Counted from the first letter of the stretch, positions 1 to 9,139 are shown. The stretch: 64,000 nt of DNA from Skermanella mucosa (GCF_016765655.2 NZ_CP086106.1:2290501-2354500); one strand, 5' to 3'. Notes: a model not told the origin generated them from the letters alone. Numbers and translations: made by a program.

Positions 1-289
1 ATGCTGAAGGAGCCCATGCTGCCCGGCACGCGGCCATAGGATGCTTGATCAAGCCGATCTGTCCTTCACGGCTTGCTGCCGCTCTGATGGCCCTTGATGC
101 CTTTGTACAGGGGCAAATCCCAGACCATGTCCCCGATGGGCTTGAAGTATTCCCGGCGGCTATGTCGGCCGCCTGTTCGACGCCTCTATATCGGGATGGC
201 CAGCCGAACTGATCGGCCCTCCGCTATCAGACTGCCCGGAATACTCCCGGTGGTCAGGTCGCAGTGCGTGAGCTTTCCCTGCTGCGATG
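1..289. other. Left-edge gap, no intact gene
   Basis: I see no convincing gene here. On the minus strand a stop-to-stop frame of about 39 codons ending at 66 reads protein-like near its end (FKPIGDMVWDLPLYK) but has no plausible start or ribosome-binding site. It is probably a remnant of a small gene. Confidence 0.4.
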
Positions 290-1762
290 TTACGGTCCCG
301 ATCTGGCCGGCCGTCTTGCCGAAGCAACCCTGAGCCGAAACACCGACCCTTTACCCGGAGCGGATGAGACCTCCATCTGATGCCCGAGCAGACCAGTCAG
401 GCGGTTGACGACGGCCAAGCCGATCCCGAAGCCCTCGCTGGCGTTGCGGGTTCTGTCACCGCATCGGTGGAACTCGCGGAAGATGTCGCCGCACTGATCC
501 GGCGGTATGCCGATGCCAGTATCCCACACCTCGATGCTGACCGTCGCTCCGCATCGTCGGCATCCAATCAGCACGCGGCCCTGCTCAGTGTACCGGACTG
601 CATTGGAGATCAGGTTCCGCAGGACTCGCTCCAGGAGCAGCGGATCGCTCAGTACTTCCAGGCCCGTGTTCACGACGATCAAGTCCAGGCCTTTCTCGGC
701 TGCTTGGGCAGTGAACTCTCCAGCCAGCCTGCCGAGCAGATCGCCCAGCATCACCGGCCCGATATTCGGCTCGACCGCCCCGGCTTCCAGCTTCGACATA
801 TGTATGATCGCATCCAGCAGGTCCGACAGCGACCTGACCGATTGCTGGATCAACCCGACTAGGTTCAATGCGGAGGGTTCGGTCACCCGGCGGTCCAGCA
901 GCTTGGCGAACAGGGCGATGGCCTGGATGGGCTGACGGAGGTCATGGCTGGCGGCAGCCAGGAAACTCGTCTTAGCACGGCTCGCCTGCTCGGCGGTCCG
1001 CTTGTCCGTGAGCAGTTTGTCCTCAGCCCGCCTCTGGGCGGTGATGTCGCGGGCGACACAGAGGATACCGATGATTTCACCGCTTTCCGACCGCAGGGGC
1101 ATCTTGAGCTTTTCGATGATCTTGCCACCTGTCGCAAGCTTGAGCGACTGATCAACGGTCACGAGACTTTCACCAGCCTGCATGACCTGCACATCCTCGC
1201 GTCGGACAGCCTCGGCGTCCGATGGGTCCATGATGTCATGGTCGGTGATACCGGGAACGGCACGCGATGAGGCAAGCCCGACGACCTCGGCGAATATCCG
1301 GTTCCCGCCGAGGTACCGGGACTGCCGATCCTTCCAGTAGACAGCGTGAGGGATCTGATCGAGGACCAGCCAGAGCGGATCGCTTCCCCCTGCAACTCCA
1401 CCCGCCTCCGGAGGCCGCGTGATTCTCTCGTTGGCGTGGATCACGGCTCCGGATACCGCTCCCGTCTCCGTGAGCAACGGCATGACCACGACGTTGAACC
1501 AGCGGCCCCGGCTCTGGAGTTCGGTCCTGAGTGATTGCCCGCTGGAGACAACTTGCACTACGGTATCATGCAGCAGAGCACCGTTCGATCCGGCGACCTC
1601 GCTGATGCACCTGCTCCGGATCGCTACGGGCGAGACAGTGACAATCTCGGCGGCCACCTGGCTGGCCGCTTCAATCCTGCCCTCACGGTCAACCAGGATC
1701 AGGGGGTACTGGACCGTGCTCAGAATGGCAGATAGAAGGTCCTGCTCTTTCTGTAGTGCCAT
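290..1762 (-). CDS. PAS-PAS sensor histidine kinase
   Basis: Cytoplasmic two-component sensor kinase; no membrane segment is visible. In order: a PAS domain near residues 10-110 (ILVDREGRIEAAS), a second PAS near 125-250 (WKDRQSRYLGGNRIFAEV, ending ARDITAQRR), a HisKA domain with the phospho-acceptor in AAASHDLRQPIQAIALF, and an HATPase domain with an N-box-like LISNAVRYTEQG, a G1 box DTGIGIP and a G2 box GFGIGLAVV. The SHDLRQP H-box is typical of hybrid kinases that pair with separate receivers. The frame opens at a TTG at 1789, but the ATG at 1762 is preferred because AAGGCGG lies just upstream. No receiver is adjacent; the nearest are at 4443 and 5115. The ligand is unknown. Confidence 0.9.
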   Translation of the reverse strand: MALQKEQDLLSAILSTVQYPLILVDREGRIEAASQVAAEIVTVSPVAIRSRCISEVAGSNGALLHDTVVQVVSSGQSLRTELQSRGRWFNVVVMPLLTETGAVSGAVIHANERITRPPEAGGVAGGSDPLWLVLDQIPHAVYWKDRQSRYLGGNRIFAEVVGLASSRAVPGITDHDIMDPSDAEAVRREDVQVMQAGESLVTVDQSLKLATGGKIIEKLKMPLRSESGEIIGILCVARDITAQRRAEDKLLTDKRTAEQASRAKTSFLAAASHDLRQPIQAIALFAKLLDRRVTEPSALNLVGLIQQSVRSLSDLLDAIIHMSKLEAGAVEPNIGPVMLGDLLGRLAGEFTAQAAEKGLDLIVVNTGLEVLSDPLLLERVLRNLISNAVRYTEQGRVLIGCRRCGATVSIEVWDTGIGIPPDQCGDIFREFHRCGDRTRNASEGFGIGLAVVNRLTGLLGHQMEVSSAPGKGSVFRLRVASARRPARSGP

Positions 1763-2078
1763 CAACCGCCTTCTTTGTACAAAATCCAACTGTAATATCA
1801 GTTTGTTTCCCGGACTAGTAATGCTGCATCTAAGAGTTCTCCAGCCGGCAACTTTTTAGCCTCACTATGGCGGATGATATTTGCCCAGGATCAGAAGTTC
1901 AATTATCAATAATATGATGCATTCTGGATGACAGAGCATCATGGGCATGAGCATGGCCGAGCCACCGGCCAGTCACGTTACCGGCATCCAGTCCGGCCGT
2001 TCGATCCGACGCCAGGGTTTGATGCCATGTTGGTTGTCTGAGGAAAGCTGACGGTGACCCCTGGAGCGGAGCAGACAG
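1763..2078. other. Intergenic, nothing recognised
   Basis: AT-richer spacer upstream of the sensor kinase, which probably holds its promoter. No reading frame with a ribosome-binding site, repeat or hairpin stood out. Confidence 0.4.
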
Positions 2079-2237
2079 TCAGGCGGCTTTGCGGCAGGTT
2101 GGCTGCAACCGCTTCTTCATCTCGTTGAGGAATAGGCGAACCTCCTCAACCTTCAAACCATCGCGGGCCAGCACGGCGTGCAGGATCGGGTCGTCGAGTA
2201 GGTCATCAAGCGAGGGTTCAGGTCTTCTCTTGTCCAT
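2079..2237 (-). CDS. Small hypothetical protein (52 aa)
   Basis: Short reading frame starting MDKRRPEPSLDDLLDDP and ending KKRLQPTCRKAA. A strong ribosome-binding site (TTGGAGG) sits about 7 nt before the ATG, which is why I call it. The protein is charged and predicted helical (residues 18-45), with no signal peptide or membrane segment. A small regulator or adaptor is possible, but no function can be assigned. Confidence 0.6.
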   Translation of the reverse strand: MDKRRPEPSLDDLLDDPILHAVLARDGLKVEEVRLFLNEMKKRLQPTCRKAA

Positions 2238-2408
2238 TGGTAAACCTCCAAGAATGAGTTGCTGATCTCCGGAACCGTGTTCCTTATCAGTGGATCATGA
2301 CCAACACGTGAAACCTGGGGCGGCCGCTCCGGCATAGCCCAGATGGACGCGTGTGGTTTGCGAAATATTACTGGAAACGATACTGGCTGCTCAGGCCACT
2401 CAGGCTTA

Positions 2409-2813
2409 TCACCACCAGCCCGGCGGTCGGACGACCATGAGGTCGATCAGCCCGTTGCTCCGGTCATCGTACCGTTGGATGCGGGTGGCTGCCCGAGCTA
2501 TCCACGAGCGTTCGGCGGCCTCGGCCGCAGCCAGCCAGTCGGAAGCAAGAGGGCGAACACCGTGCAGCCATGTCCACTCGTCCGGTCGGATCGCAACGAC
2601 AGTCCCATCGCCTCGCTCGGATTGCAGACGGCCGTAGGCCAAAGCCGCATCCCAAGTAGCGGAGCAGGCGGTGCCGTAGCTGTGGATCCTGATCAGATCG
2701 CCCGTGGTGGAGAACACGACTTCCAGAATGTCCGGGACTGGTCGCTCGCGGCGGCCCGATGTCAGACAAGGCGGCACGGCGGTCGGTAGAGTGACCCGGC
2801 GTGGCAGCAGCAT
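2409..2813 (-). CDS. Hypothetical protein (134 aa)
   Basis: Unrecognised soluble protein. The ATG follows GGGGGAAAC, a good ribosome-binding site. Visible parts are a beta-rich half (LEVVFSTTGDLIRIHS) and a C-terminal helix with SWIARAATRIQR followed by SNGLIDLMVVRPP. The end resembles the end of the protein at 8229-8591 (FWIRAVAERIKR...SNGLMIFTPP), so the two may belong to one small lineage-specific family. No catalytic motif is seen. Confidence 0.6.
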   Translation of the reverse strand: MLLPRRVTLPTAVPPCLTSGRRERPVPDILEVVFSTTGDLIRIHSYGTACSATWDAALAYGRLQSERGDGTVVAIRPDEWTWLHGVRPLASDWLAAAEAAERSWIARAATRIQRYDDRSNGLIDLMVVRPPGWW

Positions 2814-3117
2814 CGTTTCCCCCTCAGGACACTTGGCGATTTTTCATTGAAACTTCTTGAAGCCCAGGCCGTTGTAGACCTCTGACCTTCCGCGTTCCAG
2901 CCATAAACCTGCCTACGCCGGGAATCTTTCGGCAGGGGGAGTAGGACGTTGCGGAAGTCTCCATGCAGACGGCCTGTACTGTTGAAATACGGCGGTCGAG
3001 ATTGCTGTAATCCAGCCCTAATCTTGTGCTACGGGTAAACTCTCGAGCATTGTTTCAACCTCCGGAGAGGCCCACCGGACAGCCGAAAGCGGCGTTCCGG
3101 CAATCCGTGCCGCGGGT
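2814..3117. other. Intergenic, divergent promoters expected
   Basis: Spacer between the divergent genes at 2409-2813 (minus) and 3118-4449 (plus). Promoters for both are expected here, but I could not single out a -35/-10 pair with confidence. Confidence 0.35.
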
Positions 3118-4449
3118 ATGCAGGGTCGTGCCTGTGAGGAGTTGGTACCCACCAGACCACAACCGCCAAGCCGTGTCGGGGGATCCATACCTAACTCCAT
3201 GCAGACAGGTGCCACTGAAAGCAGCAGAGATATGGGAGATCAACAGTCTGAATTCCTGGGCAGTCTGCCAGAGGGCTTCGCCAGACCTCCGGTGCCGCTC
3301 GATGAACCGCAGCGGCTCATCGCGTTGCACCGGTATGACCTGCTCGACACGCCACCGGAGCGAGCCTTCGACCATATCACGCGACTGGCCGCGAGCGTGC
3401 TCGGCACGCCGATTTCGCTGATCACGCTGATCGATGAAACCCGGCAGTGGTTCAAGTCCCGACATGGTCTCGACGCCCCCTGGACCCGGCGAGAAGTGGC
3501 TTTCTGTTCCTACACGATCCTCGACACCGAACCCCTGGTTGTTCCGGACGCCACGGCGGATGACCGCTTCGCCGCCAATCCGTTGGTGACCGGAGATCCG
3601 AACATCCGGTTCTACGCCGGGGCACCGCTGGTCACGCCGGAGGGGCATGTGCTGGGCACCCTGTGCGTGATCGACCGCTCGCCCCGCCCGGAGTTCAGCG
3701 ACGAACAGCGGCGGCTCCTGCGAGACTTCGCCGACCTTGTGATGACGGAGATCGAGGCCCGCTCAGCCAACCGGGCCTTGCGTCACATGATTCGCGAGCA
3801 CCAGGACACCGAACGGCAGCTACAGCGATTCCTGGCGGAGAAGGAAACCTTGTTGCGGGAGGTCTACCACCGGGTCAAAAACAATCTCCAAGTCGTCGAT
3901 ACGCTCCTTGCCCTTCAGATCCGTCACACTCCGTTAGATGCCGGGAACCTGCGGGATCTGCGATATCGGGTGTACTGCCTCGGCCTGGTCCACCAGAAGC
4001 TGATGCAATCAAAGGATCTGGAGACGATCAACCTGAGGGAGTTTCTCCGTGACCTGGCTCAGGCTCTCGTCACCTATCACGCAACGTCAAAGAGTGACCT
4101 GCCGCTGGATGTCACGGTCGAGCCCGTGGACGCCACTATCAAGATTGACGTCGCAATCCCTTTGGGATTGCTGGTCACCGAACTGGCTTCCAATGCGTAC
4201 AGGCATGCCTCCCCGCCCGATCAGCACGGTATTATTGATGTCTCGCTGACGATCACGGGCGGAGGAAGGGCTTACTTGATCGTCGCCGATAATGGTGCCG
4301 CCGTGCTGAACACACCCTCACCCTCTGCAATAGGACAGCAGATCATCGCCGCACTGGTGGATCAGTTAGACGGTGATATGACCATGGACGAGAGCCATAG
4401 CAGGCAGGTCGTCGTGACATTCCCTTGTCCCGGAGAACTGCCATGTTGA
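3118..4449 (+). CDS. GAF-domain HWE/HisKA_2 sensor histidine kinase
   Basis: Soluble sensor kinase. A GAF domain occupies about residues 75-220 (LDTPPERAFDHITRLA, ISLITLIDETRQWF, YAGAPLVTPEGHVLGTLCV), the form often seen in bacterial light or redox sensors, although the chromophore cannot be told from sequence. It is followed by a HisKA_2 domain with LLREVYHRVKNNLQVVDTLL (phospho-acceptor His in YHRVKNNL) and a short HATPase with ELASNAYRHA and VADNGAAV. The G2 box is weak. The start is uncertain: 3118 has no ribosome-binding site, and in-frame ATGs at 3199 or 3232 are equally possible. The stop overlaps the start of the next receiver gene, so kinase and receiver are very likely partners. Confidence 0.9.
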   Translation: MQGRACEELVPTRPQPPSRVGGSIPNSMQTGATESSRDMGDQQSEFLGSLPEGFARPPVPLDEPQRLIALHRYDLLDTPPERAFDHITRLAASVLGTPISLITLIDETRQWFKSRHGLDAPWTRREVAFCSYTILDTEPLVVPDATADDRFAANPLVTGDPNIRFYAGAPLVTPEGHVLGTLCVIDRSPRPEFSDEQRRLLRDFADLVMTEIEARSANRALRHMIREHQDTERQLQRFLAEKETLLREVYHRVKNNLQVVDTLLALQIRHTPLDAGNLRDLRYRVYCLGLVHQKLMQSKDLETINLREFLRDLAQALVTYHATSKSDLPLDVTVEPVDATIKIDVAIPLGLLVTELASNAYRHASPPDQHGIIDVSLTITGGGRAYLIVADNGAAVLNTPSPSAIGQQIIAALVDQLDGDMTMDESHSRQVVVTFPCPGELPC

Positions 4450-4814
4450 CCGATGATGCTCCCATTTTGATTGTCGATGATGACAACCTCGTGCGGCTCG
4501 GGATCCGGATGACCTTGGAGGACGCCGACTTCCGAAACCTCCAAGTTGCCAAGTCGGGATCGGCAGCCGTCAGGATGGCATTGCGGCACCACCCGGCGGT
4601 CGTCCTGATGGACGTCCGGCTTGGAGATGGCATAGATGGTGTCGAGGCGGCCCAGCGGATTTGCCGGGAGCATTCCTGCAAGGTGATCTTCCTGACCGGC
4701 TCCAACGAAACCGCAACCCAGCTTCGGATCAGTGCCACAGACGCCGCCGGCGTGCTGGTCAAGCCGATCCTGCCCCAGTACCTGCTTGAAGCACTCGAAG
4801 CTCTGCCGGGGTAG
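4443..4814 (+). CDS. Single-domain response regulator (CheY-like)
   Basis: A 123-aa receiver with no output domain. Key residues are the acidic pair in ILIVDDDN, phospho-acceptor Asp in VVLMDVRL, Thr in VIFLTGS and Lys in VLVKPI. The ATG at 4443 lies within the stop region of the upstream kinase (ATGTTGA overlap) and follows CGGAGA, pointing to translational coupling and a cognate kinase-receiver pair. In alphaproteobacteria HWE kinases with stand-alone receivers often act in branched phosphorelays; that role is inferred here. Confidence 0.9.
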   Translation: MLTDDAPILIVDDDNLVRLGIRMTLEDADFRNLQVAKSGSAAVRMALRHHPAVVLMDVRLGDGIDGVEAAQRICREHSCKVIFLTGSNETATQLRISATDAAGVLVKPILPQYLLEALEALPG

Positions 4815-5114
4815 AGCCGCTCCTGAAGCAGATCAGGGCACGAGGAACGCCGCGGCTCCACGAGGCAGGCTCCCGGTGGTCTCGGCTATCGTGTTGAATA
4901 TGCTCTCGTGAGCGACCCCAGTATCGGCCGGTAAGCAACTCCTTCTTGTCAGCCAACGCTGGAACCGTCCCAATGACATATGATGGATTGTCCGTTTGTG
5001 CATTGCCGAAAAAGATCCGAAAATATGGGAACCGGTGCGAGCCTGCCCTGTTCTGACGGTCGTTGCTTCATCCCATGAAACCTGCATCGGCGAGCCGGAT
5101 TGGTCCCCCATGTC

Positions 5115-5546
5115 ATGCGTATTCTTATAGTCGAAGATGAGCCTATCATTGCCCTGAGTACCCAGGCCGATCTCGAGACGTCAGGACACACTGTGGTGGG
5201 TCTCGCAATGACATCCGCGGAGGCGGTCGCTTTGGCTGATCGCTGCCGCCCCGATCTGGTGCTGATGGACATCCGTCTGGCCGAGGGCAACGGAATGGAG
5301 GCGGCCGAAGCAATCCATACCCGCTGGGCCATTCCCTCATTGTTCGCGACGAGCTATGCAGAGCATTCGGCAGGTGCATGCCCTGCTGCTCTCGGCTGCC
5401 TGAGAAAGCCATACGACTGCCGGAGCCTTGTACGCAGCACCCAGATCGTCGAGCAGGTGATGAACGGGCTCAAGCCGACCATGCCGCTGCCACGGAACCT
5501 TGAGCTTTATCGACGTGAATTTACTCCCCTGCAACCAGTATCTTGA
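5115..5546 (+). CDS. Single-domain response regulator
   Basis: Receiver domain of about 120 residues plus a short tail. It has ILIVEDEPIIAL with the acidic pair, phospho-acceptor Asp in LVLMDIRLAEG, Ser/Thr-type position in LFATSYAE and Lys in CLRKPYD. The MDIRLA context is typical of receivers that partner HWE/HisKA_2 kinases. The ATG at 5115 matches the usual family start; the frame also extends upstream to 5100. It lies between two HWE-type kinases (3118-4449 and 5891-7093) and could serve either. Confidence 0.87.
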   Translation: MRILIVEDEPIIALSTQADLETSGHTVVGLAMTSAEAVALADRCRPDLVLMDIRLAEGNGMEAAEAIHTRWAIPSLFATSYAEHSAGACPAALGCLRKPYDCRSLVRSTQIVEQVMNGLKPTMPLPRNLELYRREFTPLQPVS

Positions 5547-5890
5547 CAGAGTCTTTCAGGAGATCTGATCAGCCTTTCTTTCTATGGTGCTTGCCAAGCC
5601 GTCAACGCCAAAGCTGGTTGCGGGTGCAATTGCTCAGTTGTTCAGCCTGACGGGTTCCCACGCTGCTTGTACATCGGCAACGGCACGCCCCATGGGGTTG
5701 TCTGGCCTGATTGATGATCGTCGGTGATGAAGTCAGGCCGCTCAGGACTACCACCTGGAGACCAGGAACCGCAGAATATGTCGCGTTCCGGGCCGGTGCT
5801 CTGTGTCGAACTCCAGAACGCCTTCAAGCTGGCGAGCCATGGCCGGTAACAAGCGGGATGCCACTCCCGGCCTTCAGCACCGGCCTAACC
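5547..5890. other. Intergenic, possible gene remnant
   Basis: Short frames occur on both strands. None has a ribosome-binding site or recognisable domain. A minus-strand frame (5642-5827) contains WGVPLPMYK, loosely like the DLPLYK fragment at the left edge of the window. Confidence 0.3.
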
Positions 5891-7093
5891 TCATCCTGAT
5901 GGATCACCGGATCCTGTGAGGCAGTCAGGAATACCCAGGGTCAAAGTTCCCGCAGTGCCCGTGTCCCGCTCCTCCCTCCGGAATTCCCCACCGGCCATCT
6001 TGGTCAGCAGGGGGATCAACTCCAGCCCGGTCCCATGCCCCCGAAACTGCTCAGCCGGCATGCCAATGCCGTCGTCTGCCACGATGAGGCAGGCCTTGCC
6101 CGGCTCGGTTCTCTCCAGCGACACTGTGACTGCTCCGCGTCGGAGCGGAAAAGCGTACTTGAGGCTGTTCGTCACCAGTTCATTGACAATGAGACCCACC
6201 GCGACCGCTCGGTCATGACTGACCTCCACGGAGACCAGACGGAGATGCAATCTGATGGAGCTATCGTCATCGGGCTCGTGGCCGTGCATGAGGAACCGCT
6301 GCTTGACGAGTTCAGCGAGGTAGCCGGCGAGGTCCACCGCGTGTGTGGCCCCGCTCTGGTAAAGGCGGCCATAGATAAGGGCGAGGGACTCCACGCGTTG
6401 TCCGACGCTTTCCAGCCGCTGTCTCGTCTCGCTGCGTTCCGCCCTGCGAGCTTCCATCCTCAGGAAGGACGTCACGACGGCCATGTCGTTCTGAGCCCGG
6501 TGCTGTAGTTCACGCAGAAGAACGGCCCGCTCCGTCGCCGCCGCGGCAAGCTGGTGGTGAGCCCTGTGCCGGTCGATGGCCGCACCCAGCAGGTTGGCGT
6601 AGGTCTGGAGAAAGCTGATACCGGCTGTGGTAAACTCCCGCTCGTCCTGGCAGTCCACCTCCAAGGTTCCATACGCCCGGTCTTTGCAGAGGATCAGGAC
6701 GTTCAGTGAGACGACCACGCTCATTTGCCGCACCACCTCAGACGGCTCGAACCGCGTCTCTGTCGGGACGTGTGAGATCACGGGCTCGTCAGCCAGCATA
6801 GTATAACCGGCAGCGGAGCCGTGACCTCCAGGGACGATGGTCTTGCCTGTGGTCGCAACCTCGGACGGCACGCCGACGGCGGCTCGCAGCAGCAACTCGT
6901 CCTTTCCCGGTAGAGCCTCGAGCACCTTGGCGATGGGAGCCCTGAAGCCGCGTGCAACCAGTTCGCAGGCCCGCTGAAGGATGGCGTCCAGATCCTCGCT
7001 CTGGAGAGCGACCAATCCAAACTCGGCGAGTGCGGCCTGCTGCTCCGACCATGCACGCAGGCGGTCTTCCAAAGGATCCGGTGAGCGAAACAT
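5891..7093 (-). CDS. GAF-domain HWE/HisKA_2 sensor histidine kinase
   Basis: Soluble kinase of 400 aa. The N-terminal GAF domain spans about residues 20-185 (LQRACELVARGF, LLLRAAVGVPSEV, GTLEVDCQDEREF). The HisKA_2 region has LLRELQHRAQNDMAVVTSFL with the acceptor His in LQHRAQND. The ATPase region has NELVTNSLKYAFP (N box), VADDGIGMP (G1) and GTGLELIPLLTKMAGG (G2). AAGG precedes the ATG at 7093. It differs in sequence from the kinase at 3118-4449 though it shares the architecture. The gene runs convergent to the receiver at 5115. Confidence 0.9.
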   Translation of the reverse strand: MFRSPDPLEDRLRAWSEQQAALAEFGLVALQSEDLDAILQRACELVARGFRAPIAKVLEALPGKDELLLRAAVGVPSEVATTGKTIVPGGHGSAAGYTMLADEPVISHVPTETRFEPSEVVRQMSVVVSLNVLILCKDRAYGTLEVDCQDEREFTTAGISFLQTYANLLGAAIDRHRAHHQLAAAATERAVLLRELQHRAQNDMAVVTSFLRMEARRAERSETRQRLESVGQRVESLALIYGRLYQSGATHAVDLAGYLAELVKQRFLMHGHEPDDDSSIRLHLRLVSVEVSHDRAVAVGLIVNELVTNSLKYAFPLRRGAVTVSLERTEPGKACLIVADDGIGMPAEQFRGHGTGLELIPLLTKMAGGEFRREERDTGTAGTLTLGIPDCLTGSGDPSG

Positions 7094-7635
7094 CTGGCAA
7101 ACCTTTCGTTTAGGACGCGGGCCTCGAAGTCGTCACCACAGTTGCCTCCACTGAGACCGCAGCCGCCCCGTGCATCTGCTGAATACGCGGACGCACAGAC
7201 AGTCGATTACAGTCGAAGTTGCTGGGCTGGCCGGAACACCTGCGGATCACCTGATCCTACCCCGCGAGGGCGACCACCTCCGGATTGAACGCCCCTGGCG
7301 GAAGCAGAATCCTGGCGGGGATCCTCACGGCCCTTCGGCGGTCGGTTCGGCGTAACGGGCAGTAGGTTCTTACCACTTTAACACTCATCATGTTGTCCAG
7401 AACTGCACCAGACAACGGGCACGCCAAACCGGTGTACTTGGTGTCTATAAGGTCAATGTGGATATACTCTCCTGACAGAGGCACAAACCCAAGCATAAAC
7501 GTTGCACACACCCTCCGTTGGTGCGATGATCCCTCCACCGCCAGTTGCCGAACCACTCTATCGTTTCACCTGAGACGAATGGAAGCAGACGCGTGCTGGT
7601 GACGTGACGGGAACGCTGCACAAGGAGGCAGCAAG
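7094..7635. other. Long gap, possible minus-strand remnant
   Basis: No confident gene. A minus-strand frame at 7257-7556 contains RRTDRRRAVRIPARILLPPG, which loosely recalls the arginine-rich entry to PilZ domains, but it ends before any PilZ core and has no clear ribosome-binding site. The right part should carry the promoter of the gene at 7636. Confidence 0.3.
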
Positions 7636-7890
7636 ATGATCCCGAGTGAGGTTCTGGCAGCGTGGATCGTGGCCGTAATGACCGGGGCTACGGCATTGGG
7701 CGGGCTCTCACTGCTTGGCAGCCCTCCTTCGGCCGGCGGCATGGAAGCTGAAGCTCTGCCGTTCCGTTACGCCGATGTAAGCACTGCTCGACGGCTCCTT
7801 CCTCTAAACCCGGTGGAGATCCCGCCTGGAGGCTACCGGCAGCCTACCGGCTCGCCCGGTAGCGACCCCAGTAGAGTGGGCCGACGATGA
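7636..7890 (+). CDS. Small membrane or secreted protein (84 aa)
   Basis: Starts MIPSEVLAAWIVAVMTG with a strong AAGGAGG ribosome-binding site about 9 nt upstream. Residues 6-30 are hydrophobic (signal anchor or signal peptide); the rest is proline-rich and not recognised. Its 3' end overlaps the tail of the minus-strand broken gene at 7844-8210 by about 45 bp. Confidence 0.5.
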   Translation: MIPSEVLAAWIVAVMTGATALGGLSLLGSPPSAGGMEAEALPFRYADVSTARRLLPLNPVEIPPGGYRQPTGSPGSDPSRVGRR

Positions 7891-8210
7891 CGATCAGGGG
7901 CATGAGATCGATCAGCACGACAAGAGAGATGAACCACCTGAGGGACCGCTTGCGGCAGAGTACAATGCCGCCGTGTTCCTAAGCCCATAGGCTCGAAGCG
8001 GTGCCACGTCGTCTGGAAGACGCCGGTCACCTCGACCGTTGATGACACGCTGTATGCTTCGGCGGAGAATGTCGCCTGGCCCTCACTGAACTTTTTGGCC
8101 CATTCGATCTCGATCTGAATCACTGGTTGATCATGAGGAAGAACAGTCCATCCAGAGCCGACCAACGACTCAGTGCTCAGCGGCAGCCTACCAAAATTCT
8201 CCTTGATCAT
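7844..8210 (-). pseudogene. Frameshifted hypothetical gene with C-terminal membrane helix
   Basis: The first about 75 codons read as a plausible protein (QPVIQIEIEWAKKFSEGQ, AYSVSSTVEVTGVF). Around 7978 the coding signal moves to another frame that reads GGIVLCRKRSLRWFISLVV and then a hydrophobic stretch ending at a TAG at 7844-7846, with a stop directly upstream in that second frame. Joined, they would give one protein with a C-terminal membrane helix flanked by arginines. This is either a real frameshift or a base-calling error; the family is not recognised. Confidence 0.5.
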
Positions 8211-8228
8211 ACGACGACATAGCTAAGT

Positions 8229-8591
8229 TTGGTGTATGCCACGGAAATCACAATGATGCATCGATCCTTACCCGCTGCAGGCTCTCTACTGAGCGAGGGG
8301 GCCTCAAGTATCTACCCCTCTGGCCTGGAGATTATCTACTTCGTGGGAGAATGTCCGATCCGGCTTCGCAGTCGCGACATCACGCCGCCGCGGAGCCATG
8401 CCAGAGCCGTCCTGGTGGTTCTAGCTGTGGGCGAGGTGGCCTGGGCGAGCCGGATCGCCGACGTGATTGATGCCTGGGAAACCGCCTATCAAAGCCGTGA
8501 TCCATTCTGGATCAGGGCCGTTGCCGAGCGGATCAAACGGCTTGCCCTGATCAGCAACGGGTTGATGATCTTCACGCCCCCGGCGGCGTGA
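8229..8591 (+). CDS. Hypothetical protein (about 112-120 aa)
   Basis: The frame opens at TTG 8229. ATG codons at 8253 and 8256 are more likely starts, since GGAAA lies just before them. The C-terminal segment FWIRAVAERIKR...SNGLMIFTPP resembles the end of the protein at 2409-2813, and LEIIYFVGECPIRLRS parallels LEVVFSTTGDLIRIHS there, so I propose a shared family of unknown role. No signal peptide or catalytic motif is evident. Confidence 0.5.
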   Translation: MVYATEITMMHRSLPAAGSLLSEGASSIYPSGLEIIYFVGECPIRLRSRDITPPRSHARAVLVVLAVGEVAWASRIADVIDAWETAYQSRDPFWIRAVAERIKRLALISNGLMIFTPPAA

Positions 8592-8644
8592 CAGCCGGCA
8601 TCTCGGTCATGACGGGTGTGATACGGGGCAACCAGGAGGCTGCC

Positions 8645-9139
8645 ATGCGGAGAACGGTGTTCGTTGTCGCCACAGCCCTGACCCTCTCCAGCGGTACGGT
8701 CTCGGGTCAGGAGAAGGCGACGCCGCAGCAGGTGGTGCAGAAGGTCCGGCAAGCCGTCGGTTACCTGAGCCAGAAGGGAGAGGCCGGCCTCGCAACCTTC
8801 AAGGAACGGCGATCCGATTACGTATGGGCCGACACCTATGTCTTCGTGATCGACTGCGAACGCAAGAAGGTGGCGGCAAACCCGCTGTTCGGCTTCGTCG
8901 GCATGCCACTGTCCGACCTGAAGGATCCCACCGGCAAGGTGATCGGCCCGATGTTCTGCCCGAGCGGCACAACCGAGGGCTACTGGGTCGAGTACCACTG
9001 GCCCAGGGCAGGCCAGAAGCAGCCGGCCCGCAAGCTGACCTACATCAAGCCCGTTCCGAATACGCCATTCACGGTGGGAGCGGGTATCTACGATAACAAG
9101 TTCACGACCACGGATCTTGAGACGGCAAGTGGCCAGTGA
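8645..9139 (+). CDS. Secreted Cache-domain protein
   Basis: 164-aa exported protein. A signal peptide (MRRTVFVVATALTLSSGTVSG) is followed by a single small Cache (sCache_2-like) domain: VQKVRQAVGYLSQKGEAGLATF, YVWADTYVFVIDCERKKVAANP, LIG-type segment, YWVEYHWPRAG and FTVGAGIYD. Such stand-alone Cache proteins bind small molecules in the periplasm. Here the domain has no transmembrane kinase or chemoreceptor attached. The ATG at 8645 is chosen over 8588 because of AGGAGG 6 nt upstream and the signal peptide. Confidence 0.82.
   Translation: MRRTVFVVATALTLSSGTVSGQEKATPQQVVQKVRQAVGYLSQKGEAGLATFKERRSDYVWADTYVFVIDCERKKVAANPLFGFVGMPLSDLKDPTGKVIGPMFCPSGTTEGYWVEYHWPRAGQKQPARKLTYIKPVPNTPFTVGAGIYDNKFTTTDLETASGQ

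Noticed and set aside
2153-2335. Frame reading TREDLNPR, similar to junk translations of tRNA 3' ends
   Set aside because: No tRNA structure exists there; it overlaps the better-supported 52-aa gene in another frame.
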